Shown here: piece by piece, positions 1 through 7,109 of the stretch | How the letters are laid out: each line of letters opens with the position of its first letter | Position numbering within the stretch: the first letter of the stretch is position 1 | NCBI GenBank assembly: GCA_937936275.1 | Contig: CALHCJ010000216.1 | Location: 1 to 34,165, forward strand | Length of the DNA: 34,165 nucleotides | Direction: 5' to 3' | Origin: an uncultured Flavobacteriaceae bacterium | GTDB taxonomy: Bacteria; Bacteroidota; Bacteroidia; Flavobacteriales; Flavobacteriaceae | The notes under the pieces: model-generated | Told to the model about the DNA's origin: nothing | The model's database searches: none | The model's input: only the letters and a program-made list of their open reading frames with translations | Made by a program: the position numbers and the translations under genes

Positions 1-194
1 TAATACCCATCAAAATCTGTAATAGCCCCATAAGTAGTTCCTGAAGGTGTGTGAACTGCTACTATGTTTGCCCCTAAAAGAGGTTCTCCTGTGTTGTCTG
101 TTACCTGACCACCAATAGCTGATGTGGTAACACCTTGCGAAAATGCAAAAGCCGTTATAAAAAACGCAACTAGTGCAAAGTACTTCTGTCTCAT
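1..194 (-). CDS. N-terminal fragment of an outer-membrane receptor-type protein (carboxypeptidase-like regulatory domain start)
   Basis: The ATG is at 192-194 and the frame stays open to the window edge, giving about 64 codons. The first 20 residues form a signal peptide (MRQKYFALVAFFITAFAFSQ). The next stretch, reading GGQVTDNTGEPLLGANI and then GAITDFDGY, is the start of a carboxypeptidase D regulatory-like (CarbopepD_reg_2) beta-sandwich. In Bacteroidota this domain usually precedes a TonB-dependent receptor plug and barrel. The rest of the gene lies outside the window, so the full family cannot be proved; a large surface protein with the same N-terminal domain is also possible. A TAAATTTG promoter box lies about 90 bases upstream. 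Confidence 0.75.
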   Translation of the reverse strand, partial: MRQKYFALVAFFITAFAFSQGVTTSAIGGQVTDNTGEPLLGANIVAVHTPSGTTYGAITDFDGY

Positions 195-286
195 GTGTTC
201 TCGTTTTAAGTTAGTTTCTTGAATTCGCTGCAAATGTGCTGAAATTGAAGCACGTATACGTTAAGGCAACGTTAAATTAGTCAGGG

Positions 287-294
287 CAAATTTA
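287..294 (-). promoter_or_regulatory. Putative -7 promoter box (TAAATTTG) for the receptor gene
   Basis: On the minus strand the sequence TAAATTTG matches the Bacteroidota -7 consensus TAnnTTTG. It would give a 5' leader of roughly 85 bases before the ATG at 194. No TTG at the expected 17-23 base spacing is seen, so this rests on the -7 box alone. Confidence 0.35.
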
Positions 295-370
295 ACTTAA
301 AATTGGCAATGCGTGCGTCTTGAAACGCTGTAAGTTATTAGACGTTGTTAAGAATTACAAGAATGTTATT

Positions 371-2008
371 TCAACTCTTAAAAGATTGCAGTAGTTGCAT
401 CGTAGAGCCATCATGATTACTGATTTCGGAGTTTTGAATATCCTTTAGCGTAGTACCTGCCAATTGCTTTCCTAACTCAACTCCCCATTGATCATAGCTA
501 AAAATATTCCAGAGCACACCTTGTACAAAAATCTTGTGCTCGTATAAGGCAATTAGCGATCCTAAACTTTTAGGACTAAGCTTGTCAATTAATATCGTAT
601 TAGTTGGGTTGTTTCCTTCAAAGATCTTAAAGGGAAGAAGCTTTTCAATTTCGCTTTCACTCATAGATTTAGCCTCAAGTTCTTGCCGAACCTCATCAGC
701 TGTTTTGCCATTCATCAACGCTTCAGTTTGCGCGAAAAAATTTGCCATTAACTTATTGTGATGATCACTATCACCATAAAGGGAATTTTTAAAACCTATA
801 AAATCTGCAGGTATCAATTTTGTACCTTGATGAATCAATTGAAAAAAGGCGTGTTGTGAATTTGTACCTGGTTCTCCCCAAATGATAGTGCCAGTTTGAT
901 ATGCAGTTCGTTCACCATCTCTATCAACACTCTTTCCATTGCTCTCCATTATACCTTGTTGTAAGTAGGCTGAGAACCTACTCAAATATTGCGTATATGG
1001 AATGATGGCTTCCGTTTCGGCATTATAAAAGTTGTTATACCATATGCTTAAGAGTGCTAAAACAACTGGAATATTTTGATCAAAATCTTCATTCTTAAAA
1101 TGCTCATCCATTTCATTTGCCCCCATCAATAGCGCATCAAAATTTTCAAAACCGACTGCTAATGCAATAGAAAGCCCAACAGCGCTCCAAAGTGAAAATC
1201 TACCCCCTACCCAATCCCACATCGGGAAAACATTATTAGGGTCAATACCAAATTCAGCAATTGCGGAGGCATTCGTCGAAACAGCGGCAAAATGTTTTGC
1301 AACATCGTCTTGAGAGGCGCTTTTTAAAAACCATTTTTTTATCGTTGTTGCATTGCTTAAAGTTTCTTGAGTAGTAAAGGTTTTAGAAACTACCACGAAT
1401 AGCGTTGTTTCTGGGTTCAGTTCTTTCAAAACTTCATACACATGATCTCCATCAACATTACTTACAAAATGAACTTTTAAATGATTCTTATAGAACTTCA
1501 ACGCTTCTGTAACCATCGCTGGGCCCAAATCAGATCCGCCAATTCCGATGTTTACAACATCAGTAAAAGGCTTACCAGTATACCCTTTTGCATTTCCTGA
1601 AATAATAGTTTCTGTAAAGTCTTTTATCTTTTGTTTGACCTCATATACTTCAGAAATGACATTTTTGCCATCTACTATAACCGTATCAGATTTCTTCGCC
1701 CTCAAAGCAGTATGAAGCACAGCTCTACCTTCTGTTTGATTTATCGCATCTCCTTTAAAATACTTCTGAATCGCATCTTTTAAGTGAACTTCGTCTGCCA
1801 ATTGCATTAACAAGCTGAGAGTATCTTCCTCTATTCTGTTCTTAGAGTAATCTACTAGAAAGTCATTCCATCGTAAGGAAAACTTACCTGCCCTGTCCGC
1901 ATCTGCTTCAAAAAGACTTTTTAAGTGTTTTGATTTTGTATTGGAGTGGTGTACAGCAAGTTTTTTCCAAGCATTTGTGGTGGTTGGGTTGACGTTTTGT
2001 AATGACAT
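371..2008 (-). CDS. pgi: Glucose-6-phosphate isomerase
   Basis: Cytosolic enzyme interconverting glucose 6-phosphate and fructose 6-phosphate in glycolysis and gluconeogenesis. The 545-aa product is full length for the family. Visible family signatures are the sugar-phosphate-binding stretch [16 protein letters not shown] in the first SIS domain, [31 protein letters not shown] with the catalytic His region, and [13 protein letters not shown] near the C-terminus with the conserved Lys. The ATG at 2006-2008 begins [17 protein letters not shown], as in related proteins. It follows the M23 peptidase gene in the same direction after a 114-base gap that holds its own TATTTTTG box, so it is probably transcribed at least partly on its own. 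Confidence 0.97.
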   Translation of the reverse strand: MSLQNVNPTTTNAWKKLAVHHSNTKSKHLKSLFEADADRAGKFSLRWNDFLVDYSKNRIEEDTLSLLMQLADEVHLKDAIQKYFKGDAINQTEGRAVLHTALRAKKSDTVIVDGKNVISEVYEVKQKIKDFTETIISGNAKGYTGKPFTDVVNIGIGGSDLGPAMVTEALKFYKNHLKVHFVSNVDGDHVYEVLKELNPETTLFVVVSKTFTTQETLSNATTIKKWFLKSASQDDVAKHFAAVSTNASAIAEFGIDPNNVFPMWDWVGGRFSLWSAVGLSIALAVGFENFDALLMGANEMDEHFKNEDFDQNIPVVLALLSIWYNNFYNAETEAIIPYTQYLSRFSAYLQQGIMESNGKSVDRDGERTAYQTGTIIWGEPGTNSQHAFFQLIHQGTKLIPADFIGFKNSLYGDSDHHNKLMANFFAQTEALMNGKTADEVRQELEAKSMSESEIEKLLPFKIFEGNNPTNTILIDKLSPKSLGSLIALYEHKIFVQGVLWNIFSYDQWGVELGKQLAGTTLKDIQNSEISNHDGSTMQLLQSFKS

Positions 2009-2067
2009 TTGAAAACTTTAAAATTTACAGCTTTGTTGTATCCGTATATTGACGGATTCGAAAGGTG

Positions 2068-2075
2068 CAAAAATA
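2068..2075 (-). promoter_or_regulatory. Putative -7 promoter box (TATTTTTG) for pgi
   Basis: TATTTTTG on the minus strand matches TAnnTTTG and lies about 60 bases before the pgi ATG. A 6-bp inverted repeat (ATCCGT at 2040-2045, ACGGAT at 2052-2057) would fall in the leader. No well-placed -33 TTG is seen. Confidence 0.4.
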
Positions 2076-2122
2076 GGGGATAATCCCGAGATTTCGGAAT
2101 CATTTCAAAAGCTTAAAGATGC

Positions 2123-3421
2123 TTATTGATTTAACGTTACTAAATCTTCCTCTTCTTCCTCTATAGGTTTCTCTGGATAGATCATACAGTCTAACTGATC
2201 TTTAATCGGATAGATATAATCGAAATATTCAGGCTGTAAAGACTCAGCTAAAGGTTCGGCCTTCGGAAGTTCTTCTTTTAATGGGTCGACTTGTCTACCA
2301 TTTCTCCAAAAACGATAACACACATGTGGACCACTAGTATTTCCAGTCATTCCTATCCAACCAATAACATCACCTTGACGTACAAACTGACCTTTTTTTA
2401 CATTCTGTTTGCTCATGTGAAGATACTGAGTACTATATTTTCCGTTATGGCGAATCTTCACATACTTTCCGTTACCACCTCTACGAGTAGATTCGGTCAC
2501 CGTACCATCGGCAGTAGCCAAAATGGGTGTTCCCCTCGGTGCTGCATAGTCTGTTCCTTTATGAGGTCGAATGCGATTACCATAGTACCGTATTCTTCGT
2601 TTTAAATTATAGCGAGATGAAATTCTACTAAACTGCACTGGAGCTCGAAGGAAAGTTCTTCTGAGATTATTGGCATCTTCATCAAAATAATCTACAATGT
2701 TTTTTAATGAGTCATTCTCATAGGCAAAAGCATAAATTGGTCTGCCATTATGTTCGAAGTAGGCGGCCTCTATAGGTTCTGCTCCTGCATAGATTGAATC
2801 ATTAATATACTTTTCTTTATAAATAACTTTGAACTTATCTCCCTTTTGAAGCCTAAAGAAATCAATCGTCCATGCATAAACCTCTGATAAATTATTAGTG
2901 ACATTATAATCAATTCCTTGGGCGAGAATAGCTTCTGAAAGCGAAGATTCAATAATACCTGAAGCTTCACGTTCAACATATTTAACTTCTTTTTTATTTC
3001 GATAGGCCGAAACGCTATCTCGCAAATCAACTACTGTATAGTTGATAGGGTCATTTTCGTAAATAAAAACTTGCGCTCCCTGAGTAGTATCCTTTGATTT
3101 TAAGATCATATAAGGTTTTCCTACTCGAATTCTTCGAACATCGAACGTATCTTTAAAATCTTGAGATATTCTAGCAATTTTGGGGTAGTCAACTTTGTGT
3201 TGTAACATCAACTCACCAAAACTATCACCTCTACGCACCGTATCGTGCTGCACGGTAAAATCATTAAGATTGAACCCGAATTCAGTAATTGGCTTTTCAA
3301 TAACCTCTACGGCCGCAATTTTAGATTCTTTTTTAGTAGTCTCTTCTTTCTCAGAAGGTTTTTGCTCATTACAAGAGACCAGCACAATGGCTAGTAAAAG
3401 GATGCCCCAGACTTTATTCAT
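2123..3421 (-). CDS. M23-family peptidoglycan endopeptidase, lipoprotein
   Basis: Probable envelope zinc endopeptidase or divisome-type M23 (LytM) protein. Residues 1-17 form a lipoprotein signal with lipobox LVSC (C17), followed by a charged Glu/Lys linker, so it should be membrane-anchored. Residues 50-280 form the long N-terminal region typical of Bacteroidota M23 proteins, with LysM/OapA-like character (HDTVRRGDSFGELM, GKPYMILK). The peptidase domain is near 280-385: H287-K-G-T-D291 is the HxxxD zinc motif, Y-L-H335-M the catalytic His region, and H366-V-C368 replaces the usual HxH, with Cys at the third zinc-ligand position. The C-terminus is acidic. It lies just downstream of the dioxygenase gene (7-base gap), so the two are probably co-transcribed. 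Confidence 0.9.
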   Translation of the reverse strand: MNKVWGILLLAIVLVSCNEQKPSEKEETTKKESKIAAVEVIEKPITEFGFNLNDFTVQHDTVRRGDSFGELMLQHKVDYPKIARISQDFKDTFDVRRIRVGKPYMILKSKDTTQGAQVFIYENDPINYTVVDLRDSVSAYRNKKEVKYVEREASGIIESSLSEAILAQGIDYNVTNNLSEVYAWTIDFFRLQKGDKFKVIYKEKYINDSIYAGAEPIEAAYFEHNGRPIYAFAYENDSLKNIVDYFDEDANNLRRTFLRAPVQFSRISSRYNLKRRIRYYGNRIRPHKGTDYAAPRGTPILATADGTVTESTRRGGNGKYVKIRHNGKYSTQYLHMSKQNVKKGQFVRQGDVIGWIGMTGNTSGPHVCYRFWRNGRQVDPLKEELPKAEPLAESLQPEYFDYIYPIKDQLDCMIYPEKPIEEEEEDLVTLNQ

Positions 3422-3428
3422 TTTAATC

Positions 3429-4391
3429 TTATACTTTATCAGGATTAAAGATATGGTCTACCCATTGCTTTCCCCAATTATTTAACTCTTCTTTGGTATA
3501 CAATTCTGGAAAGAATATCACTTTTTGAAAACTTGGAGGTAAGTATTCTTTCCAATTCGTACCCCCAGTTGCGTTAATCTGCTTTTTGTCTTTAGCCAAA
3601 TATCTATGCGCTGAGCCCATATGCATTAACGGCCAATTCACATTAGCATTTAAGTCTAATGTCTTTAACGCTTCAATCAGCTCTTTATTATCTTGGTTTT
3701 CTGGTTTCAATTGTAAGAATTTATCCCAAATGGTACTGTCTTTCACTTGTTTAGCAATTCTAATAAGTCTTGGGGTGTATCGATATTCAAATTGCTTTAG
3801 CGTCAGTGTTTTTTCACCAGTGCTTACATCTGTTGCTCCCTTTTTCCAATAAATTTGTTCATATAATTCCTCTATTGTATTTTTCTTAGAAAAACGATCA
3901 CGTTCTGTATGATGAACAAGATTCTCCATACTAGTAGCATAAATTTCAATCATTCGATACTGAGCGGACTGAAAACCACTCGCTGGCAGCAGCGCCATTC
4001 GATACTGAAGAAACTGCTCACGCTCCATACCTTTAATCATAATGCTGAAAGATGAAATAAGCGCTTGGTAGTAACTATTAATACGTCGAGCTTTCTCTAT
4101 AAAGAAGTCTATATTTTGAGATTTATCATCGACTAATTGCTTCTGCTCGTGTAAAATGAGCTTAAAGTATAGTTCAGTAATTTGGTGGTACATGATGAAA
4201 ATTTCTTCATCAGGAAAATAAGTTCTAGGCACCTGAAGACTGAGTAAAGTGTCAAGGTGAATATACTCCCAATATGTTAAATATCGCTGGTATAATAAAC
4301 CGTCTAAATAAGAACTTAGATCTTGCCCTGAATCTTTGTATTTTTCTTCGAGCTTTAAGATTTGAGAATCAATCTTCTCTTTGTTTTTCAT
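3429..4391 (-). CDS. Tryptophan 2,3-dioxygenase family protein
   Basis: Heme dioxygenase family that opens the indole ring of tryptophan to N-formylkynurenine, the first step of the kynurenine pathway. With the ATG at 4389-4391 the product is 320 aa. Seen in it are YLTYWEYIHLDTLLSLQ (substrate pocket helix), FIMYHQITELYFKLILHE (residues 65-82, with H69 matching the conserved active-site His), ATGGT at 274-278 and FFPEL at 293-297. All are characteristic of the family. An upstream in-frame TTG at 4413-4415 would add eight residues, but I chose the ATG because the extension adds nothing conserved. Neighbours are DUF3108 upstream and the M23 peptidase downstream. Flavobacterial members are divergent, so substrate preference is inferred. 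Confidence 0.85.
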   Translation of the reverse strand: MKNKEKIDSQILKLEEKYKDSGQDLSSYLDGLLYQRYLTYWEYIHLDTLLSLQVPRTYFPDEEIFIMYHQITELYFKLILHEQKQLVDDKSQNIDFFIEKARRINSYYQALISSFSIMIKGMEREQFLQYRMALLPASGFQSAQYRMIEIYATSMENLVHHTERDRFSKKNTIEELYEQIYWKKGATDVSTGEKTLTLKQFEYRYTPRLIRIAKQVKDSTIWDKFLQLKPENQDNKELIEALKTLDLNANVNWPLMHMGSAHRYLAKDKKQINATGGTNWKEYLPPSFQKVIFFPELYTKEELNNWGKQWVDHIFNPDKV

Positions 4392-4454
4392 TTTAAGAAG
4401 TTTCTGCTCACCCAATTTAATTTTATGTTATCAGGCAAACCTCATATATGAATT

Positions 4455-4462
4455 CAAAGCTA
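4455..4462 (-). promoter_or_regulatory. Putative -7 promoter box (TAGCTTTG) for the tryptophan dioxygenase-family gene
   Basis: TAGCTTTG on the minus strand fits TAnnTTTG, about 64 bases upstream of the ATG at 4391 and downstream of the DUF3108 stop. It suggests the dioxygenase/M23 pair has its own promoter. No -33 TTG is seen at ideal spacing. Confidence 0.35.
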
Positions 4463-4530
4463 CACAAAGATTTTTTAAAGAGGAATTTCTAAAAGATACT
4501 TAGGGGAATCACTTGTTTTAGCATATAAAC

Positions 4531-5382
4531 CTAATCCATTATGATTTTAAACTGGTGCTTAAGTCCATTGTAACCATCAATATCTGCCTTGATCGCACCC
4601 ACAGCTAATTCAGCACTTATACGAATAGGAATTCTATTATCATCGGCACTTACCCACAAAGAAAGGCTTTCTTGTTCTTTAAAAACTCTACCTGATTGCA
4701 CAAAAGGCCTAAACTTATGACATTCAACTTTACCGTACTTGGTTTTAAGAATCTCTTTGCCTAAATATTTTAGTTTAAAATTGAAAATGCCATCATCATC
4801 ATATAACATTTTCATGGTTATTGATTTACCCACCTCTAAACTATCTGCATCATAGTTATTTCTCAAATAATAAAAAGCAGATATTAAATCTTGTATGCTA
4901 TCCTGCAAGTCAAACTTTGTTTTCTTCTTATTCTTTTTATCATTCAGAACAGCTTTTTTTTCTTCGTGATCAAAGTTTATTTCTAAATCTTTCTTATATC
5001 CTCCTTCATCAATCTTGCGAACAAACTTATATGGCCTTCCATCTTCTTTTCCAAAGTAACTTTCATAGGTATCATCTACTTTAAAGAAAATACTAGCCCA
5101 GCCTGTAGTTTTACCTTTTCCAACAACATGATAAACAGGCACACCATTAATCTTATCTGATTTTACGTGAAGTGTAGCATAACTAGCATTAAGTGCTCCG
5201 TAGTGCATTCTGAATTTCAACCATTCACCAGCCTTAAAAGTAGATTCTTTTTTCTTTTTAGATTTTAAAGATTTTGTGGTATTATGATATGTTGTATTGT
5301 AGGCAAGCGCGTCTGATTGAGCTTCTTGCCCAAAGCTTAAGAAACCAAAGTTTAATAAAAGCAGAAGTAAAAATATTCTCAT
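4531..5382 (-). CDS. DUF3108 domain-containing periplasmic protein
   Basis: A 283-aa protein of unknown function matching the DUF3108 family by its pattern: signal peptide in residues 1-18 (cleavage after LSFGQ), then FKAGEWLKFRMHYGALNASYATL. The VYHVVGKGKTTGWASIFFKVDDTYES segment and the DLISAFYYLRNN segment are the classic conserved blocks. The C-terminal part (SLWVSADDNRIPIRISAELAVGAIKADI) is also typical. A Lys/Ser-rich stretch sits at residues 39-46. It is probably a periplasmic or outer-membrane-associated beta-rich protein; no catalytic residues can be named. It lies between hppD (separated by a terminator) and the dioxygenase gene. Confidence 0.85.
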   Translation of the reverse strand: MRIFLLLLLLNFGFLSFGQEAQSDALAYNTTYHNTTKSLKSKKKKESTFKAGEWLKFRMHYGALNASYATLHVKSDKINGVPVYHVVGKGKTTGWASIFFKVDDTYESYFGKEDGRPYKFVRKIDEGGYKKDLEINFDHEEKKAVLNDKKNKKKTKFDLQDSIQDLISAFYYLRNNYDADSLEVGKSITMKMLYDDDGIFNFKLKYLGKEILKTKYGKVECHKFRPFVQSGRVFKEQESLSLWVSADDNRIPIRISAELAVGAIKADIDGYNGLKHQFKIIMD

Positions 5383-5489
5383 AGCGTTAAAGAATTATAG
5401 TAAAAGTAGTAAATGTCTTTACCAGTTTACCTTATTTACTATTACTTAAACAAAATTTATTCCAAAGTATTGTTGCTATACTAAACAAA

Positions 5490-5518
5490 AAAAGCCCAGC
5501 TATTCAAACTGGGCTTTT
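5490..5518 (-). terminator. Rho-independent terminator after hppD
   Basis: Ten-bp perfect stem (AAAAGCCCAG at 5490-5499, CTGGGCTTTT at 5509-5518) with a 9-base loop. Read on the minus strand it is followed by a long T run, so it fits termination of transcripts coming from hppD at 5712. Confidence 0.8.
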
Positions 5519-5520
5519 CC

Positions 5521-5588
5521 TAAATAACCAACCAAACTTTAAATTATGAAAAACCAATACTTAAAGTTGTAAGGGAACCACCCCTTAC
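5521..5588 (+). other. Leader-like sequence with an 8-codon ORF and a 7-bp hairpin, no gene behind it
   Basis: The 5383-5711 gap holds the hppD terminator and this element. On the plus strand, AACCAACCAAACTTTAAATT precedes ATG at 5546-5548, opening an 8-codon ORF (MKNQYLKL) ending in TAA. It is followed directly by a hairpin (GTAAGGG at 5569-5575, CCCTTAC at 5582-5588). The A/C-rich run before ATGAAAAAC resembles start regions of highly expressed flavobacterial outer-membrane genes. No plus-strand gene follows, since hppD converges. It may be a small RNA, a leader peptide or a decayed gene start. Confidence 0.3.
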
Positions 5589-5711
5589 TTGAAGTAAATT
5601 TAATGTATATATTCAATGCTGATATCGCATTTAACGTACTTTAACTTATCTCTTAACAGTAATTTATATTTCTTAGTAGAAAATTAGGAAGTTGTTAAGA
5701 AAATGTACGTT

Positions 5712-6875
5712 TTATAAGGTTCCACGCTGTGCTTGTTCTCTTTCAATGGCTTCAAAAAGTGCTTTGAAATTGCCCACACCAAAAGACTGAGCACCCTTTC
5801 TTTGAATAACCTCAATAAAGAGCGTTGGACGGTCAACAATTGTTTTAGTGAAAAGCTGCAAAAGATAGCCTTCTTCGTCTCTGTCAATCAAAATTCCATG
5901 CTTTTTAAGCACTTCCACATCTTCGTCAATATCGCCAACCCGATCTAATAAATCGTCATAATACTCCTCTGGAACATACAAAAATTCCACTCCCCTATCT
6001 CGCATCGCTGATACGGTTGCGACAATATCATCGGTTGCTAAAGCTAAATGTTGAACACCCGGACCATTATAAAAATCTAAATACTCTTCTATTTGAGATT
6101 TCTTTTTCCCCTTAGCGGGTTCATTAATTGGAAATTTCACGCGACCGTTACCATTGCTCATCACCTTGCTCATCAAAGCAGTATATTCAGTTGCAATGTC
6201 ATCATCAACAAAAGAGACGATTTGGGCAAAGCCCATGACTTCTCCGTAAAATTTACACCATTGATTCATTTCACCCCAACCAACATTTCCTACCATATGA
6301 TCAATAAATTTAAGACCTACTGGATCTGGATTATAGTGTGATTCCCATTTTCGATATCCTGGTAAGAAGATTCCATCATAATTATTTCGCTCCACAAAAA
6401 TATGAACCGTTTCACCGTAAGTGTAAATGCCAGATCGAACCACATACCCATTTTCATCTTCTTCACGAGTAGGCTTCATATATGGTTTTGCTCCTCTTTT
6501 TGTGGTTTCTTCAAAAGCTTTGGTTGCATCTTCTACCCAAAGCGCCATTACTTTGACACCATCGCCGTGTTTATCAATGTGTTCATTAATTTCACCACCT
6601 TCTGTCAGCGGCGTGGTAAGCACGAGGCGAATTTTATCTTGTTTTAAAACATAAGAAACTCTGTCTTTTAAACCTGTTTCAAGGCCTGCATAGGCTTCTG
6701 ATTGAAAACCAAATGCAGTTTTGTAAAAATGAGCAGATTGTTTTGCATTACCCACATAGAGTTCAACATAATCGGTTCCTAAAAGGGGTAGAAAATCTTC
6801 TGCTTCTTTGAATAACTTTTTAAGGGAGTACTCTGTATTTTTTAAATCTTTGAGGTTTTTAATTTCTGCTGCCAT
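5712..6875 (-). CDS. hppD: 4-hydroxyphenylpyruvate dioxygenase
   Basis: Non-heme Fe(II) enzyme turning 4-hydroxyphenylpyruvate into homogentisate in tyrosine catabolism. The 387-aa product has the two vicinal-oxygen-chelate halves: the N-terminal half begins at DYVELYVGNAKQSAHFY, the C-terminal half at FIDHMVGNV. The three iron ligands are visible as H193 (FIDH), H276 (GPGVQHLAL) and E355 (LFIEVIQR). The C-terminal helix with GVGNFKALFEAIEREQ is the family lid that closes the active site. The ATG gives a start (MAAEIKNLKDLKNTEYSLKKLF) common in flavobacteria. No homogentisate dioxygenase gene lies inside the window; the 234-base gap upstream shows no convincing promoter. Confidence 0.97.
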   Translation of the reverse strand: MAAEIKNLKDLKNTEYSLKKLFKEAEDFLPLLGTDYVELYVGNAKQSAHFYKTAFGFQSEAYAGLETGLKDRVSYVLKQDKIRLVLTTPLTEGGEINEHIDKHGDGVKVMALWVEDATKAFEETTKRGAKPYMKPTREEDENGYVVRSGIYTYGETVHIFVERNNYDGIFLPGYRKWESHYNPDPVGLKFIDHMVGNVGWGEMNQWCKFYGEVMGFAQIVSFVDDDIATEYTALMSKVMSNGNGRVKFPINEPAKGKKKSQIEEYLDFYNGPGVQHLALATDDIVATVSAMRDRGVEFLYVPEEYYDDLLDRVGDIDEDVEVLKKHGILIDRDEEGYLLQLFTKTIVDRPTLFIEVIQRKGAQSFGVGNFKALFEAIEREQAQRGTL

Positions 6876-7109
6876 GCTACTATTTTTAGAATTGAACTTG
6901 AATACTTTTCTTTTATTAAGTAAACTAACGAAAGAACTTCCGCCAAAAAGCGGGTATTAGAAAATATGGAATCTACCACATTGCCCTAAGATGGGCAGTT
7001 ATATCAACTCTGAATTGTATCATATTAATCGTACAGATGTACAAATATCGTAAAAATAACTGGCATCATTAGTATTGATTTCATAGGCTTAGTTCAAATC
7101 TAAAATATA

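Noticed and set aside
2040-2057. Six-bp hairpin (ATCCGT/ACGGAT) in the pgi leader
   Set aside because: Too short to call a regulatory element or terminator; no T run follows.
4389-4415. TTG start of the dioxygenase gene at 4415
   Set aside because: The extra eight residues add nothing conserved; the ATG at 4391 is preferred.
6936-6997. Short hairpins (CCGC/GCGG and TGCCC/GGGCA) in the hppD upstream region
   Set aside because: Stems of 4-5 bp without a T run on either strand; not supportable as terminators or binding sites.
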